A DNA stretch of 62,255 bases, taken from assembly GCA_016874715.1 (NCBI GenBank), contig VGTK01000009.1, forward strand, positions 1 through 62,255. Reading direction: 5' to 3'. Made by a program: the position numbers and the translations under genes. The notes beneath the pieces are model-generated. The model saw only the letters and a list, made by a program, of their open reading frames with translations, was not told the DNA's origin and searched no databases. Source of the stretch: Deltaproteobacteria bacterium. GTDB taxonomy: Bacteria; Desulfobacterota; Binatia; UBA12015. This document shows, piece by piece, positions 25,604-35,868 of the stretch. Positions within the stretch are counted from its first letter, which is position 1. Each line of letters opens with the position of its first letter.

Positions 25604-25769
25604 GGTCCAGGGGAGGCGGGGGCGCGCGCTGCGTCCGCCACGGCGTTCGGTCGAGTGGATCCTGTTCGGCACGGCGCTGATGGATAGCACAGCCGGGCGC
25701 GCGTCAACGCGCGGCGTGGTGACGCGTGACTGCCGGGAAGCGGGGCAGGCGCCAGGGGGCAGGGGCCGA

Positions 25770-25797
25770 CCCCGCGGTGCCCTCGGGCACCGCGGGG
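25770..25797. terminator. Perfect 13-bp hairpin downstream of the small secreted protein gene
   Basis: CCCCGCGGTGCCC, a 2-nt centre, then its exact complement GGGCACCGCGGGG. It lies about 80 bp beyond the stop of the small secreted protein gene and upstream of opgG on the same strand, so it probably insulates the two. Confidence 0.6.
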
Positions 25798-25846
25798 ACC
25801 GCGCCGTCACGGTGCGACCAGGTCGGCAGGGTACCCGAACCGGCTC

Positions 25847-25882
25847 CATCGCCCGTGGCCGGCGAAGCCGGCACGAACGTCA
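25847..25882 (-). repeat. Dispersed element, copy 2, supplying a stop codon
   Basis: On the minus strand the element starts TGACGTTCGTGCCGG, continues CTTCGCCGGCCACGGGCGATGGAG, and its second half fades into CTGCCGACC. Its first three bases are the TGA stop of the 84-residue secreted protein gene. Confidence 0.8.
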
Positions 25883-26134
25883 ATCTTCGGCGTCCTCGTC
25901 GTCGGCGCTGACGGCTGCGCCCGTGGGACCGGAGGCATCGGCCTTGGCCTTCTTGTGCATGCACTTGTCGACCCGCTCGACGCGCGTGCCGAGCTCCTGG
26001 GCGACCTGATCGCGCGTCTTGCCGGCCGCGATCGCTTCCTTCACCTTCTTGCAGGGAACCTTGTCCTTCGCCGAAGCCACGCTGCCCGAAAGGGCGAGCA
26101 GGCCGGCGAGCAACGTCACGACCACCCATCGCAT
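25880..26134 (-). CDS. Small secreted protein, one Cys pair
   Basis: 84 residues from the ATG at 26134, spaced 8 nt from AAGGAGG; a GTG three codons earlier overlaps that ribosome site and is unlikely. The signal peptide is MRWVVVTLLAGLLALSGSVASA. The mature protein is ~62 residues with two cysteines (PCKKVKEAI ... DKCMHKKAK) flanking a helix-turn-like GKTRDQVAQELGTRVERV. The tail is acidic (SADDEDAED). I do not recognise the family. The Cys spacing and the Lys-rich flanks suggest a small disulfide-linked periplasmic protein. Its stop codon is the first triplet of a dispersed repeat. Confidence 0.65.
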   Translation of the reverse strand: MRWVVVTLLAGLLALSGSVASAKDKVPCKKVKEAIAAGKTRDQVAQELGTRVERVDKCMHKKAKADASGPTGAAVSADDEDAED

Positions 26135-26240
26135 CGCGTTCACCTCCTTGGCGTCTGCTTACCGCCGCACCGCTCGACGAACAAACACGGGATCTCGCGG
26201 CGGTCGCGGGAACGTGCTTTCCCGCGAAAGCGTGTACGCG

Positions 26241-26750
26241 ATGCCGACCTGCGGCCGCCTCGCCTTCCGCCCGTTCGCGGAAGAAGACGTCGCGCGCCTG
26301 CACGCCCACTGGAACCAGGCGGACGTCCGCCGCCATCTCTGGGACGACCAGCCGGTCGCCGTGGACACCGCCCGCGAGGTCGTCGCCGCGATGCGGGCGA
26401 GCTTTGCCGCCGACGGCTACGGCCTGTGGATCCTGACCGACGCGGAGGGCTTCGCCGGGATGTGCGGGCTGCGCGCGCCGGACGGCGGCGACGTCGAGGT
26501 GCCGTACAGCATCGAGCCGGCACGCTGGGGACACGGCCTCGCGACCGACGCCGCGCGCGCCGTGCTGCACCAGGCGTTCGGCGCCCTCGGCCTGCCGCGC
26601 GTGCTCGGCGGGGTCGACGACGCGAACGACGCATCGCGCCGCGTCCTCGAGAAGCTCGGCATGACGCCGCACGCGGTCACCACGCACGGCCCCGCCGGCG
26701 TCGACTGGCTCGCGATCGACGGCGAGCGCTGGCGAGCTATTTGGGCTTGA
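26241..26750 (+). CDS. GNAT-family N-acetyltransferase (RimJ/RimL-like)
   Basis: 169 residues from the ATG at 26241; an in-frame GTG at 26232 is an alternative. The GNAT fold is visible: LAFRPFAEEDVARLHAHW at the start, GLWILTDAEGFAGMCGLR (beta 2-3), VEVPYSIEPARWGHGLATDAARAVLHQAF (beta 4 and the acetyl-CoA pyrophosphate loop W-G-x-G-x-A), and a final GGVDDANDASRRVLEKLGM typical of the RimJ/RimL/PhnO group. Substrate unknown. Its 3' end overlaps the convergent DUF1820 gene by 14 bp. Confidence 0.85.
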   Translation: MPTCGRLAFRPFAEEDVARLHAHWNQADVRRHLWDDQPVAVDTAREVVAAMRASFAADGYGLWILTDAEGFAGMCGLRAPDGGDVEVPYSIEPARWGHGLATDAARAVLHQAFGALGLPRVLGGVDDANDASRRVLEKLGMTPHAVTTHGPAGVDWLAIDGERWRAIWA

Positions 26751-27108
26751 CGGGCGCCCCGCCACCCGGCGAGTACACCGGCACGATCGGGGAGGCACCC
26801 TTCGCCGTAGCGCCGCCCTGCAGCTGGATGATCTTGGCGCTGCCGCCCTTGTCCACCTCGTCGATGCGAACCATCGCGTGCATCGGCACGTGCAGGCGAT
26901 TCACGCCGTTGAACTCGTTGCGCAGCTCCTGCTCGCCCGGGTCGATGATGACCTCCGACTTGCTGCCCCACACGAGGTCCGCGATCTCGACGAAGCCGAA
27001 CAGCAGGCCCTGCCCCACCTCGCGCGCGTAGAGCTCGAAGATTCGGCCCTCGTTCAGGAAACGGACGCGGTAGAGCTTTCGGGTCGATACCTTCGCGATC
27101 TTCGGCAC
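26737..27108 (-). CDS. DUF1820 family protein
   Basis: 123 residues from a GTG at 27108. The first ~95 residues match DUF1820: KLYRVRFLNEGRIFELYAREVGQG, LFGFVEIADLVWG, KSEVIIDPGEQELRNEFNGV, RLHVPMHAMVRIDEV and GSAKIIQL. The rest is a Gly/Pro/Lys-rich tail. The family is small, cytosolic and of unknown function, common in Proteobacteria. Divergent from the AlgH-like gene with 132 bp between the starts; nothing regulatory is evident there. Confidence 0.82.
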   Translation of the reverse strand: MPKIAKVSTRKLYRVRFLNEGRIFELYAREVGQGLLFGFVEIADLVWGSKSEVIIDPGEQELRNEFNGVNRLHVPMHAMVRIDEVDKGGSAKIIQLQGGATAKGASPIVPVYSPGGGAPVKPK

Positions 27109-27240
27109 AGGCGCTGGTTATGGACATCGCGCGACGGGCTGACAAGGGGGCCCGCATGTTCGACGGTCGGGTCCGGCGGGTCCGGCGATTGCCCCGACCG
27201 CACCGCGGGCGTAGCGTCTGGCGTCGAGCGGAGAGCACGA

Positions 27241-28242
27241 ATGCACAGACCCGCACCCGTTCGCGCCATCGCGACGCGCTCCGTCGCGGCGACGCTCCTG
27301 CTCCTCGGCATCGTCGCGACCACGGGCCGGAGCGGCGCGGCACCGTCCCCGGCGGCTCGGCTCGCCCGCGGCAAGATACTGGTCGCGAGCGACCGCCTGC
27401 CGGACCCGAGGTTCCGCCGCTCGGTCGTCCTGCTGCTCGAGTACGACGACTCGGGCGCGCTGGGCGTGATCGTCAACCGCCCGACCGACGTCGCGCTCGC
27501 AACCGTGCTGCCGGAGATCGCCGAGCTGAAGGACCGGCCGGAGACGATGTTCCTCGGCGGACCGGTCGCGCTCGACCGCATGATCCTGCTGGTGCGTGCG
27601 TCGCAGGCTCCCGAGCCCGCAGCGAAGGTGCTCGACGGCCTCTTCGTCACGCCGAGCTTCGACTTGCTGCGCGAGCTGGCCCGCGGCCCGCGCGAGAGCG
27701 CGCCGTTCCGGGCGTTCGTCGGCCACGCCGGCTGGGGGCCGGGTCAGCTCGACGCCGAGGTGGGACGTGGCGACTGGGACGTCGTGCCCGGCCAGGCGTC
27801 GCAAGCGCTGACACGCGAGCCCGCGAAGCTGTGGCAGCAGCTGCGCGAGCGCGCGCAGGGCGACTGGGTACGCGCCCTGCCGTCCTCGCCGGGCGCCGAC
27901 ACCGGCACCGTCGCCGACACGGACACCGACACCCCACCGACGCGTACCGCCTGGCGCGCGCGCCGTCGCTCAGGGCAGCCGAAGCGAGGTGCGCGGCGAT
28001 CGAGCGGCGGCGAAGCGTCGCCGACCGCCGCACGGAGCGCGCGCCAGGCGTCGACGCCTGCCGCACGGAGCGCGTGCCGAGCGTCGACGCCTGCCGCACG
28101 GAGCGCGTGCCGAGCGTCGACGCCTGCCGCACGGAGCGCGTGCCGAGCGTCGACGCCTGCCGCACGGAGCGCGTGCCGAGCGTCGACGCCTGCCGCACGG
28201 AGCGCGTGCCGAGCGTCGACGCCTGCCTGCTCGTCGTTGTAG
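27241..28242 (+). CDS. Exported AlgH/YqgE (UPF0301) protein with 11-residue repeat tail
   Basis: 333 residues from the ATG at 27241. Residues 40-215 carry the UPF0301 core: ARGKILVASDRLPDPRFRRSVVLLLEYDDSGALGVIVNRP, MFLGGPVALDRMILLVR and FRAFVGHAGWGPGQLDAEV, then GDWDVVP. Two things are odd. First, a signal-peptide-like N-terminus (RSVAATLLLLGIVATTGRSGAAP) precedes a domain that is normally cytosolic. Second, the domain is followed by ~115 residues of low complexity ending in five copies of ASTPAARSACR encoded by a 33-bp repeat. The tail may not be translated in the native gene if a stop was lost. Function of YqgE/AlgH proteins is poorly defined. Confidence 0.8.
   Translation: MHRPAPVRAIATRSVAATLLLLGIVATTGRSGAAPSPAARLARGKILVASDRLPDPRFRRSVVLLLEYDDSGALGVIVNRPTDVALATVLPEIAELKDRPETMFLGGPVALDRMILLVRASQAPEPAAKVLDGLFVTPSFDLLRELARGPRESAPFRAFVGHAGWGPGQLDAEVGRGDWDVVPGQASQALTREPAKLWQQLRERAQGDWVRALPSSPGADTGTVADTDTDTPPTRTAWRARRRSGQPKRGARRSSGGEASPTAARSARQASTPAARSACRASTPAARSACRASTPAARSACRASTPAARSACRASTPAARSACRASTPACSSL
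28027..28227. repeat. 33-bp tandem repeat array
   Basis: Five near-identical 33-bp units (28048-28212) with partial units on both sides, inside the 3' end of the AlgH-like gene and encoding ASTPAARSACR in its frame. All six frames stay open across it, which generates spurious ORFs. Confidence 0.92.
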
Positions 28243-28257
28243 TCCTCGTCGACGCTC

Positions 28258-29571
28258 TCAGCCCTCGATCGGGACCGCGAACGCACCGGCGAGCTGCTTC
28301 ATCACGTCGGCGGTGGTCACCGGACGGTTCTCGTCGTGGACCGGCGGCTTGCCGCCGCGAACGCTCTTGACCGACAGATCGACGTTGGGAGACTCCGCGC
28401 GCAGCGCCTTCGCGGTGCACTTCGCGCGCGGGCGGTGCGCGAAGGCGTCGAGGCGGAACGCGCGCAGCGCGTTCTCGTGCGTCATCTTGTTCACGTCGGC
28501 GTCGGGCACGCCGGCGAGCGATCTCGCGAGAATCTCGGGGGACTTCGGCCAGGTCGTGTCGGAGTGCGGGTAGTCGCACTCCCAGGTGATGGTGTCGAGA
28601 CCGACGGCGCTGCGCGTCTGGACGCCGATCGCGTCGTCGATGAAGCAGGTGATCATGTGCTCGCGCCACACCTCGCTCGGCCTCCGGCCCTTGAAGTCCT
28701 GATGGGTCCAGGCGTGGTGGTGCTCGTGCACGTAGTCGGCGCGCTCGAGGAAGTACGGGATCCAGCCGATGCCGCCCTCGGACAGCGCGATCTTGAGCTT
28801 CGGGTACTCCTTCAGCACCCGCGACCACAGGATGTCGGCCGCGAAGTCGATGATCTTGATCGGCGTCGTCGTGATCATCACGTCGACCGGCGCCTCCATC
28901 GAGTTGAACTGCATGCCGGCGCCGGAGCCGATGTGCACCGCGAGGACCGTCCCCTCGTCGCACATCGCCTTCCACAGCGGATCCCAGTGCTCGGAGTGGA
29001 AGCTCGGGAAGTTCAGCTTCTCGGGGCTCTCGGTGAAGCTCAGCGCGTGGCACCCCTTCTTCGCGACGCGCCGGACCTCGTCGGCCATGAGCTGTGGATC
29101 CCACATCATCGGCAGCGCGAGCGGGATGAAGCGTCCCGGGTACGAGCCGCACCACTCGTCGATGTGCCAGTCGTTGTAGGCGCGCAGCATGACCGCGGCG
29201 AGGCTCTTGTCAGCGAGCTCCGCGAACTTCATCCCGGTGAAGGTCGGGAACGACGGGAAGCACATCGACGCGAGCACGCCGTTCGCGTTCATGTCGCCGA
29301 TGCGCTCGTGCACATCGTAGCAGCCGGGACGGATCTGGTCGTACGACGTCGGCTCCATGCCGTACTCTTCCGGCGGCCGGCCGACGACCGCGTTCAGCCC
29401 CAGGTTCGGGATCTGGTTACCGTTGAAGTACCAGACGTCGGTCCCGTCCTTGCGGCGCACGACCTTGGGCGCGAGCGACTTGTACTGCACCGGCAGGTGC
29501 TGCTCGAACATGCTGGGTGGCTCGACGACGTGGTCGTCGACGCTGACGAGGATCAGATCATCGGCGTGCAT
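28258..29571 (-). CDS. Metal-dependent amidohydrolase (amidohydrolase_2 family)
   Basis: 437 residues from the ATG at 29571, with GGAG 6-9 nt upstream. A TIM-barrel hydrolase of the ACMSD/OHCU-related PF04909 group. It opens with LVSVDDHVVEPPSMFEQHL (the usual first-strand H-x-H position is reduced to DDHVVEP). VLAVHIGSGAGM and LKIALSEGGIGWIPYFLERADYVHEHH follow, and WECDYPHSDTTWP holds the late Asp. Members hydrolyse or decarboxylate aromatic and cyclic acids. A second homologue lies 142 bp upstream on the same strand, so the two probably form an operon. Substrate unknown. Confidence 0.87.
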   Translation of the reverse strand: MHADDLILVSVDDHVVEPPSMFEQHLPVQYKSLAPKVVRRKDGTDVWYFNGNQIPNLGLNAVVGRPPEEYGMEPTSYDQIRPGCYDVHERIGDMNANGVLASMCFPSFPTFTGMKFAELADKSLAAVMLRAYNDWHIDEWCGSYPGRFIPLALPMMWDPQLMADEVRRVAKKGCHALSFTESPEKLNFPSFHSEHWDPLWKAMCDEGTVLAVHIGSGAGMQFNSMEAPVDVMITTTPIKIIDFAADILWSRVLKEYPKLKIALSEGGIGWIPYFLERADYVHEHHHAWTHQDFKGRRPSEVWREHMITCFIDDAIGVQTRSAVGLDTITWECDYPHSDTTWPKSPEILARSLAGVPDADVNKMTHENALRAFRLDAFAHRPRAKCTAKALRAESPNVDLSVKSVRGGKPPVHDENRPVTTADVMKQLAGAFAVPIEG

Positions 29572-29588
29572 TTCATCTCCATTCGTCG

Positions 29589-29645
29589 CGGTGGGGTGCT
29601 CGCCGTCGCGCCGCTCGTCCCGGTGGGGTGCTCGCCGTCGCGCCG
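29589..29645. repeat. 25-bp direct repeat between amidohydrolase genes
   Basis: Two identical 25-bp copies at 29589-29613 and 29621-29645 (core GGTGGGGTGCTCGCC), 32 bp apart, in the gap between the two amidohydrolase genes. No function is apparent. Confidence 0.8.
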
Positions 29646-29712
29646 CGCGCGACGGCTCCGCTCCTCCGATGGACCTCGGCCTTGGGCAGAGCCCTTTCCC
29701 CTTGGTTCAACA

Positions 29713-30930
29713 CTATCGCACTTCCGGATCGGCTCGCCAGCCGTTCGAACGACATGCCGCGGCGGACTCCGCCTGCGCGACCGGTGCGGGGATGTCGTAG
29801 AGGCGGCTCCAGTTGTCCCAGAGGATCTTCTTCTGCGCGTCACGCGACAGCGGCAGACGCTGGAAGCACTCGACCGCACGCGGGTACTTCGAGTCGGCGT
29901 GCGGGTAGTCGGTCGAGAACACGAGGTTGTCGTCGCCGAAGCGGTCGACGTACTGCGTGACGAGCTCCTCGTCGGCCTCGACCGACACGAAGCAGTTGCG
30001 CAGGAAGTACTCCGACGGCTTCATCGTCAGGTCGGGCGCCTCCATCCGGCCGAGCCACTCGTAGTGCTCGTCGAGCCGGTAGAACAGCCAAGGCGCCCAG
30101 GCGCAGTTGCCCTCGAGCAGCGCCACGCGGAGCTTCGGGAAGCGCTCGAGGACACCCCCCGCGGTCAGGCTGACCGCCACCGCCATGATACCGAGCGGCT
30201 GCGAGAAAGTGTGCCACATCATGAGGCGGTCGAAGATCTCGAGCGAGAAGTCGGGCTTCAAGTAGTTCTGGCCGCCGCCGTGGAACGCCACCGGGACGTT
30301 CAGGCGCTCGCACTCGGCCCAGAGCGGATCGTACACCGGCGAGTGCCACTGGCGTCGTCCGACGACGCCAGGCGAGAGGAAGATCGACTTGAAGCCGAGC
30401 TCGGTCACCGCGCGGCGCGTCTCCGCGACCGCGCTCGCGACGTCGTGCGGCGCCACCATCGCGGCACCGAAGAAGCGCCCGGGGTGAGCGCTGCAGAAGT
30501 CGGCGAGCCAGTCGTTGTAGCCGCGCGCGATCGCCGCGGCGAAGGCGGGCTCGAGGCCGTCGGGACCCATGATCTCGGGCAGGTCGAGGCCGAGCACGAA
30601 GAGGCCGCGCGTCGGGAACATGACCGCGAGATCGAGGCCCTCCGCGTCCATCGCCCGCGCCTGCGAGGCCGGGCTCCAGCGATCGGCCTCCCCGTCGGCG
30701 TACGCGTTGGCGTGCTCGGCCTTCCAGGCCGTGCGATCGGCGAGCGGGCGGACCGTGCCGAGCTTCAGGAGGACGTGCGACTTCACCTTGACGCGCATGT
30801 CGCGCTGCATCTCGGTGAGCCCGACCGGTGCCACGTGCCGCCACGCCGGGTCGATCCAGCGCTGCCAGAGGTCGGCCGGCTCGAAGATATGCATGTCGCT
30901 GTCCGCGACCAGGAGTCCGTCCTTTGTCAT
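29713..30930 (-). CDS. Metal-dependent amidohydrolase (amidohydrolase_2 family), second copy
   Basis: 405 residues from the ATG at 30930, 4 nt after GGAGGAG. It starts LLVADSDMHIFEPADLWQRW and contains GLDLAVMFPTRGLFV, FFGAAMVAPHDV, LNVPVAFHGGGQNYL, LRVALLEGNCAWAPWLFYRLDEHYEW and STDYPHADSKYP. It is the same PF04909 architecture as the downstream gene but clearly diverged in sequence. The two genes in tandem suggest successive or alternative substrates in one catabolic route, or a heteromeric enzyme; both are inference. An upstream in-frame extension to 31290 is out of character and was not included. Confidence 0.87.
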   Translation of the reverse strand: MTKDGLLVADSDMHIFEPADLWQRWIDPAWRHVAPVGLTEMQRDMRVKVKSHVLLKLGTVRPLADRTAWKAEHANAYADGEADRWSPASQARAMDAEGLDLAVMFPTRGLFVLGLDLPEIMGPDGLEPAFAAAIARGYNDWLADFCSAHPGRFFGAAMVAPHDVASAVAETRRAVTELGFKSIFLSPGVVGRRQWHSPVYDPLWAECERLNVPVAFHGGGQNYLKPDFSLEIFDRLMMWHTFSQPLGIMAVAVSLTAGGVLERFPKLRVALLEGNCAWAPWLFYRLDEHYEWLGRMEAPDLTMKPSEYFLRNCFVSVEADEELVTQYVDRFGDDNLVFSTDYPHADSKYPRAVECFQRLPLSRDAQKKILWDNWSRLYDIPAPVAQAESAAACRSNGWRADPEVR

Positions 30931-31292
30931 CTCTCCTCCACTTGAGAACAGCTCGGTCAAGCGCTCGCCCACGCTCATAGCAGGGCCGGCTGCCACGATC
31001 CCACGGTTTTCGTCACCGGGCGAGCGACACCGGACGGTTGCCTGCGGCGCCATCGCCCGCCCGTCGCCGCGATGGGCGTGGCACGAGCCGGATCCGGCTG
31101 GGCAGCCGACCCCGGCACCCCGGCCCTGCGGCGCCCGGTCCGGCCCCCGTGCACGACCCCACGCCGGCCGACCGTCCGCTCCCCGCACAGCCACCGGCTG
31201 GCCGGAACAGGGTGCTTGCTCCGCACGCGAGACCCGTGCGAGAGTCCGCGCGCTCCGCTCGACGAACCCCCCCCACACCCAGGAGGGCATCG
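30931..31292. other. Intergenic region, divergent promoters presumed
   Basis: 362 bp between the amidohydrolase gene and the divergent secreted-protein gene. It is GC-rich, with no convincing gene, hairpin or -10/-35 pair that I can see. It must hold the promoters of both genes. Confidence 0.4.
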
Positions 31293-32315
31293 ATGTTCGA
31301 GCGCGCCGTTTTCGCTGCGATCTTGAGTTTCTCGGTTCTGACCGCCGTCCCGGCTGGTGCCGTCACCCTGCCGGAGGTGAGTGCGATCGCCAAGTGCCAG
31401 CGCACGATCGCATCCGCCGGGGCCTCCTTCGCGCAGCGCTCCATCCGGGCAACGCTCAAGTGCACCAACGAAGTGAGCGAGTGCCAGGTACAGTGCGACT
31501 ACGGCGTGTTCGGCCCGTCGTGAAACTCGAACCCGCCGCCCTTCTGCGACTCCGACGACACAGGCTCGAACGCCGCGTTCGGCGAGTGCGTGGCCGAAGC
31601 CGACGAAGAGTGCGACAAGCAGGATCTCAACATCGCCAAGGCCGAGCTCGCGAAGCAGAACAAGATCATCGGCGCCTGCTTCGATCTCTCCACCGAGCAG
31701 CTCTGCGGCGGGTCGGGCACGGGATTGAACATGGACATCCTGAGCGCGGGCTGCCTGGCGCTCGACCCGGGCTACGAGTGCAGCCTCGCCGGCTTCCTGA
31801 ACTGCGTGGGTGGTCCGCTGCAACGCCAGCTCACCGGTCAGATCAGCTCGCTCCTCGACCCGCGCGCCTCGGAGTCGCTGGCCGCGCTCGGGCTGCAGGG
31901 TCAGTTCCCCGGTGTGCCGGTCACCCGCAAGCGCAACGAGGATCTGCCCGCAGCCAACAGGATGGACGTGTGGAGCTTCACGCCGCAGGCCGGAGACGAG
32001 GTCGTGGTGCGGGTCAACACACGCGACGACGGCGGCAACCTGTCGACGCTCGCACCGCTGGTGACCCTGGTCGGCGGGGCCCTGACGACGCCGGTCGTCG
32101 ACACGTCGCTCGGCACGCGCGACTGCCCGGTGCCGAGCGCTTGCGGCGCGCAGTGCCCGACGTTCCGCCGCACCGTACCGTTCACCGGGACCTGTGGCCT
32201 CATGGTGCGGTCGGGCTCGGTCCCCGGCTGCGCAGGCGGAAAGTACCGGCTGGTGGTGACCAGCACGGGCGGCGGTACGCCCACGCTGGTCGCGGACGAC
32301 GTGATCGCGCCGTGA
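31293..32315 (+). pseudogene. Secreted Cys-rich protein interrupted by in-frame TGA
   Basis: The ATG at 31293 (AGGAGGG ribosome site) starts a signal peptide, MFERAVFAAILSFSVLTAVPAGA, then AIAKCQRTIASAGASFAQRSIRATLKCTNEV and CQVQCDYGVFGPS. An in-frame TGA follows at 31521-31523. The same frame then continues without shift as NSNPPPFCDSDDTGSNAAFGECVAEADEECDKQ to a natural stop at 32315 (~340 codons in all). The second part ends in a beta-rich domain (WSFTPQAGDEVVVRVNTRD, CGLMVRSG, YRLVVTSTGGG). Family unrecognised. The TGA could be a nonsense mutation or sequence error (TGC or TGG expected), or far less likely selenocysteine. Confidence 0.65.
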
Positions 32316-32339
32316 GCGGCGGCATCGCCGCGCCGGCCG

Positions 32340-34676
<2,337 letters not shown>

Positions 34677-34809
34677 GCTCACTTCCCGAAGACCCCCGCC
34701 CGGTTGTGGTACCACGCGATCCCGACGTTGGACAGCGGTCGCGCCGCGCCCTCTCTTTAGCGGACGCCGCGGCGTCCGCCTCGGCTCGGAACCCACGACG
34801 CCGACGGGA

Positions 34810-35703
34810 TCAGGTGCTCACGCGGTCGCGGCCAGCCGCCTTGGCGCGGTAGAGGGCCTCGTCGGCGACGCGGATCAGCCGCTCGGGCGTGGTCGCGTCC
34901 TCGGGCATGGCGGCGACGCCGATGCTGATCGTCGGGCGCAGCAGCACCTCGCCGAAGGCGAACTTCTGCGCCGCGAGCGCCGCGCGGATCTGCTCGCCCG
35001 CGGCCACCGCGGCCTGGCTGTCGAGCCCCGGAAACGCCGCCATGAACTCGTCGCCGCCGAAGCGCGCGATCATGCCCCGGGTACCGACGAGCTCTCCCAG
35101 CATGTACCCGACGCCGGAGATGGTCAGCGCGCCCGCCTGGTGTCCGTGCGTGTCGTTGATCTTCTTGAGCCCGTCGAGGTCCATCATCAGGAGCGCGAGC
35201 GGTCGTCGCGTCCGGGAGCACGACGCGAACCCCTCGTGGAAACGCTCCCGGAAGACGCGCAGCACCACGAGCCCGGTCAGCTCGTCGATGTTCATCAGGC
35301 GGTCCACCTCGTGGTGGAACTCGCTCTCCACCTCGTCGTGGAAGCTGAACTTGAGCACGGTGTCGCCGAGCAGCAGCTTGTCGCCCTCGGCGAGATCGGC
35401 GAGATCGACCATCCTGCCGTTGAGTCGCGTGCCGTTGGTCGAGCCGGCGTCGCGGACGACCCAGCAATCGCGCGCGGCGTCGTGCTCGATCTCGCAGTGC
35501 TTGCTGCTGATCTTCGGGTCGCCGGGAATCACCAGCGTCGCGACGTTCTCGCGCCGCCCGAGGGCGAAGCGCTTCTCGTTCATCAGGTAGCGCCGCCCGA
35601 GCTGGGCGCCGCGGAGCACGATGAGCACCGGTAGACGCCCCGCCTCCGGCTCCTCCCACCCCGGAACATCGGACATCACCGTTCTGTCGTCGTCGTCGAT
35701 CAT
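34810..35703 (-). CDS. FHA-GGDEF diguanylate cyclase
   Basis: 297 residues. Residues ~20-125 are a forkhead-associated domain (RFALGRRENVATLVI, DPKISSKHCEIEHD, DAGSTNGTRLNG) that should read a phosphothreonine. Residues ~130-297 are a GGDEF domain with DELTGL, LALLMMDLDGLKKINDTHGHQAG, the intact active-site loop FGGDEF, ISIGVAAMP and DEALYRAKAAGRDRV. An RxxD inhibitory site is not obvious five residues before GGDEF. It probably makes c-di-GMP under control of a Ser/Thr kinase. Cytosolic, no transmembrane segment. Upstream of ppk1 on the same strand. Confidence 0.93.
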   Translation of the reverse strand: MIDDDDRTVMSDVPGWEEPEAGRLPVLIVLRGAQLGRRYLMNEKRFALGRRENVATLVIPGDPKISSKHCEIEHDAARDCWVVRDAGSTNGTRLNGRMVDLADLAEGDKLLLGDTVLKFSFHDEVESEFHHEVDRLMNIDELTGLVVLRVFRERFHEGFASCSRTRRPLALLMMDLDGLKKINDTHGHQAGALTISGVGYMLGELVGTRGMIARFGGDEFMAAFPGLDSQAAVAAGEQIRAALAAQKFAFGEVLLRPTISIGVAAMPEDATTPERLIRVADEALYRAKAAGRDRVST

Positions 35704-35868
35704 GGCCGGTACCGAGGCGGATTCTCCGTTCCATCGCCCCCGGGTGTCAACTCCGGGGCGCTACGCAGGCGCGCGTCGACGCCCGACGCGCGCTGCACAC
35801 GCGTCGCGACGGCGAGAGCGTGCCGACGCGCGCTTGCCGTCGCTCCCCCCGCGTGGCAACGCGCACCG

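Noticed and set aside
25723..26798. 364-codon minus-strand ORF over the small secreted protein
   Set aside because: Shadow frame; the real small gene has a ribosome site and signal peptide in another frame.
28010..28230. CRISPR-like look of the 33-bp repeats
   Set aside because: Units are head-to-tail without spacers, so this is a simple tandem repeat.
31521..31523. Genetic code change (TGA read as an amino acid)
   Set aside because: Most genes in the window, including the dodecin and DoxX genes, use TGA as a normal stop, and other lesions are TAG or frameshifts.
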